Positions 41,428 through 41,538 of a DNA stretch of 41,538 nucleotides are shown here, piece after piece. This stretch comes from Pseudomonadota bacterium (GTDB taxonomy: Bacteria > Myxococcota_A > Polyangia > Polyangiales > Polyangiaceae). Every line of letters starts with the position of its first letter. Positions within the stretch are counted from its first letter, which is position 1. The notes beneath the pieces are model-generated. The model did no database searches and was not told where the DNA came from. It worked only from the letters and a program-made list of their open reading frames with translations. The stretch is from contig JAEYWK010000230.1 of NCBI GenBank assembly GCA_023431345.1, positions 1 through 41,538 of the forward strand. Direction: 5' to 3'. The translations under genes were made by a program, and so were the position numbers.

Positions 41428-41538
41428 AATTGCTGGTCTCGGCGTAAACGTGCCCGTGCCCGTGCCCGTGCCCGTGCCCGACGGTCCGTAAGTTGCCGTC
41501 GGCGGTATCGGGGCTGGTAGGCCGGGGTTTGTGGCGCG
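41425..41538 (-). CDS. Possible 3' end of a gene with a Gly-Thr repeat tail (runs off right edge)
   Basis: This minus-strand frame is open from the window edge to TAG at 41425-41427 and gives 37 residues. It has a Pro-rich start (NPGLPAPIPPTATYG), then five Gly-Thr pairs coded by the hexanucleotide repeat, then FTPRPAI. Low-complexity C-termini like this are common in this genome's exported proteins. With only 37 residues seen, chance is possible. Confidence 0.3.
   Translation of the reverse strand, partial: RATNPGLPAPIPPTATYGPSGTGTGTGTGTFTPRPAI
41449..41478. repeat. Hexanucleotide repeat CGTGCC x5
   Basis: Five perfect copies of CGTGCC. On the minus strand they read as Gly-Thr codons in the partial ORF. 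Perfect copies suggest recent slippage and length variation. Confidence 0.95.

Overview
The window is high-GC DNA, apparently close to 70 % G+C and densely coded, with strong third-position GC. The gene content points to a myxobacterium, most likely of the Sorangiineae/Polyangiales type. The signs are a transmembrane Ser/Thr kinase, a sigma-54 activator, MglA-like GTPase and roadblock proteins, DUF4388 proteins, lipoproteins with long Gly/Ser-rich linkers, and a DUF1592/DUF1552 pair. This assignment is inference from content; there is no rRNA or other phylogenetic marker in the window.

Layout. 1-309: the 3' end of an IS4/Tn5-type transposase and a strong hairpin. 310-5037: a Cache-like sensor Ser/Thr kinase, a pirin, an HNH nuclease and a heme-dependent N-demethylase-like (DUF3445) protein. 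5125-9239: an ATP-grasp ligase and a three-gene ABC-2 exporter, preceded by what looks like a transcription attenuator (promoter, near-leaderless 27-residue ORF, mutually exclusive antiterminator and terminator). 9298-15902: an extradiol dioxygenase, a DEAD-box helicase, an aldo/keto reductase with a divergent LysR regulator, a TrmY-type tRNA methyltransferase and a SAM methyltransferase. 15915-18422: a lipoprotein pirin and a divergent diheme cytochrome c-rhodanese fusion. 18480-21861: three overlapping glycosyltransferase genes. 22163-26032: a Pro/Ala-rich membrane protein, a VWA lipoprotein, a 14-bp tandem repeat array, a Cu/Zn superoxide dismutase lipoprotein and a coiled-coil protein.

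26217-34342 is the most interesting part. It carries an MglA-like GTPase with a long extra C-terminal domain, two roadblock/LC7 proteins, and, on the other strand, an overlapping four-gene run: a histidine-kinase-like protein, two small or unknown proteins and a response-regulator/DUF4388/roadblock-like fusion. The kinase has Arg where the phosphoacceptor His should be, and the receiver has Glu where the phosphoacceptor Asp should be. A sigma-54 activator with GAFTSA in place of GAFTGA lies next to them. Good -24/-12 elements sit on both strands of the divergent control region. In content this resembles the conservons of Streptomyces (kinase-like protein, roadblock, small protein, GTPase), but with a degenerate two-component pair and sigma-54 control.

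34343-41538: a conserved acidic-tailed small protein, a VOC protein, the DUF1592 lipoprotein and Tat-exported DUF1552 protein as an overlapping pair with tandem hairpins behind them, an alpha/beta-hydrolase-like lipoprotein, and at the right edge the possible 3' end of a gene ending in a Gly-Thr repeat.
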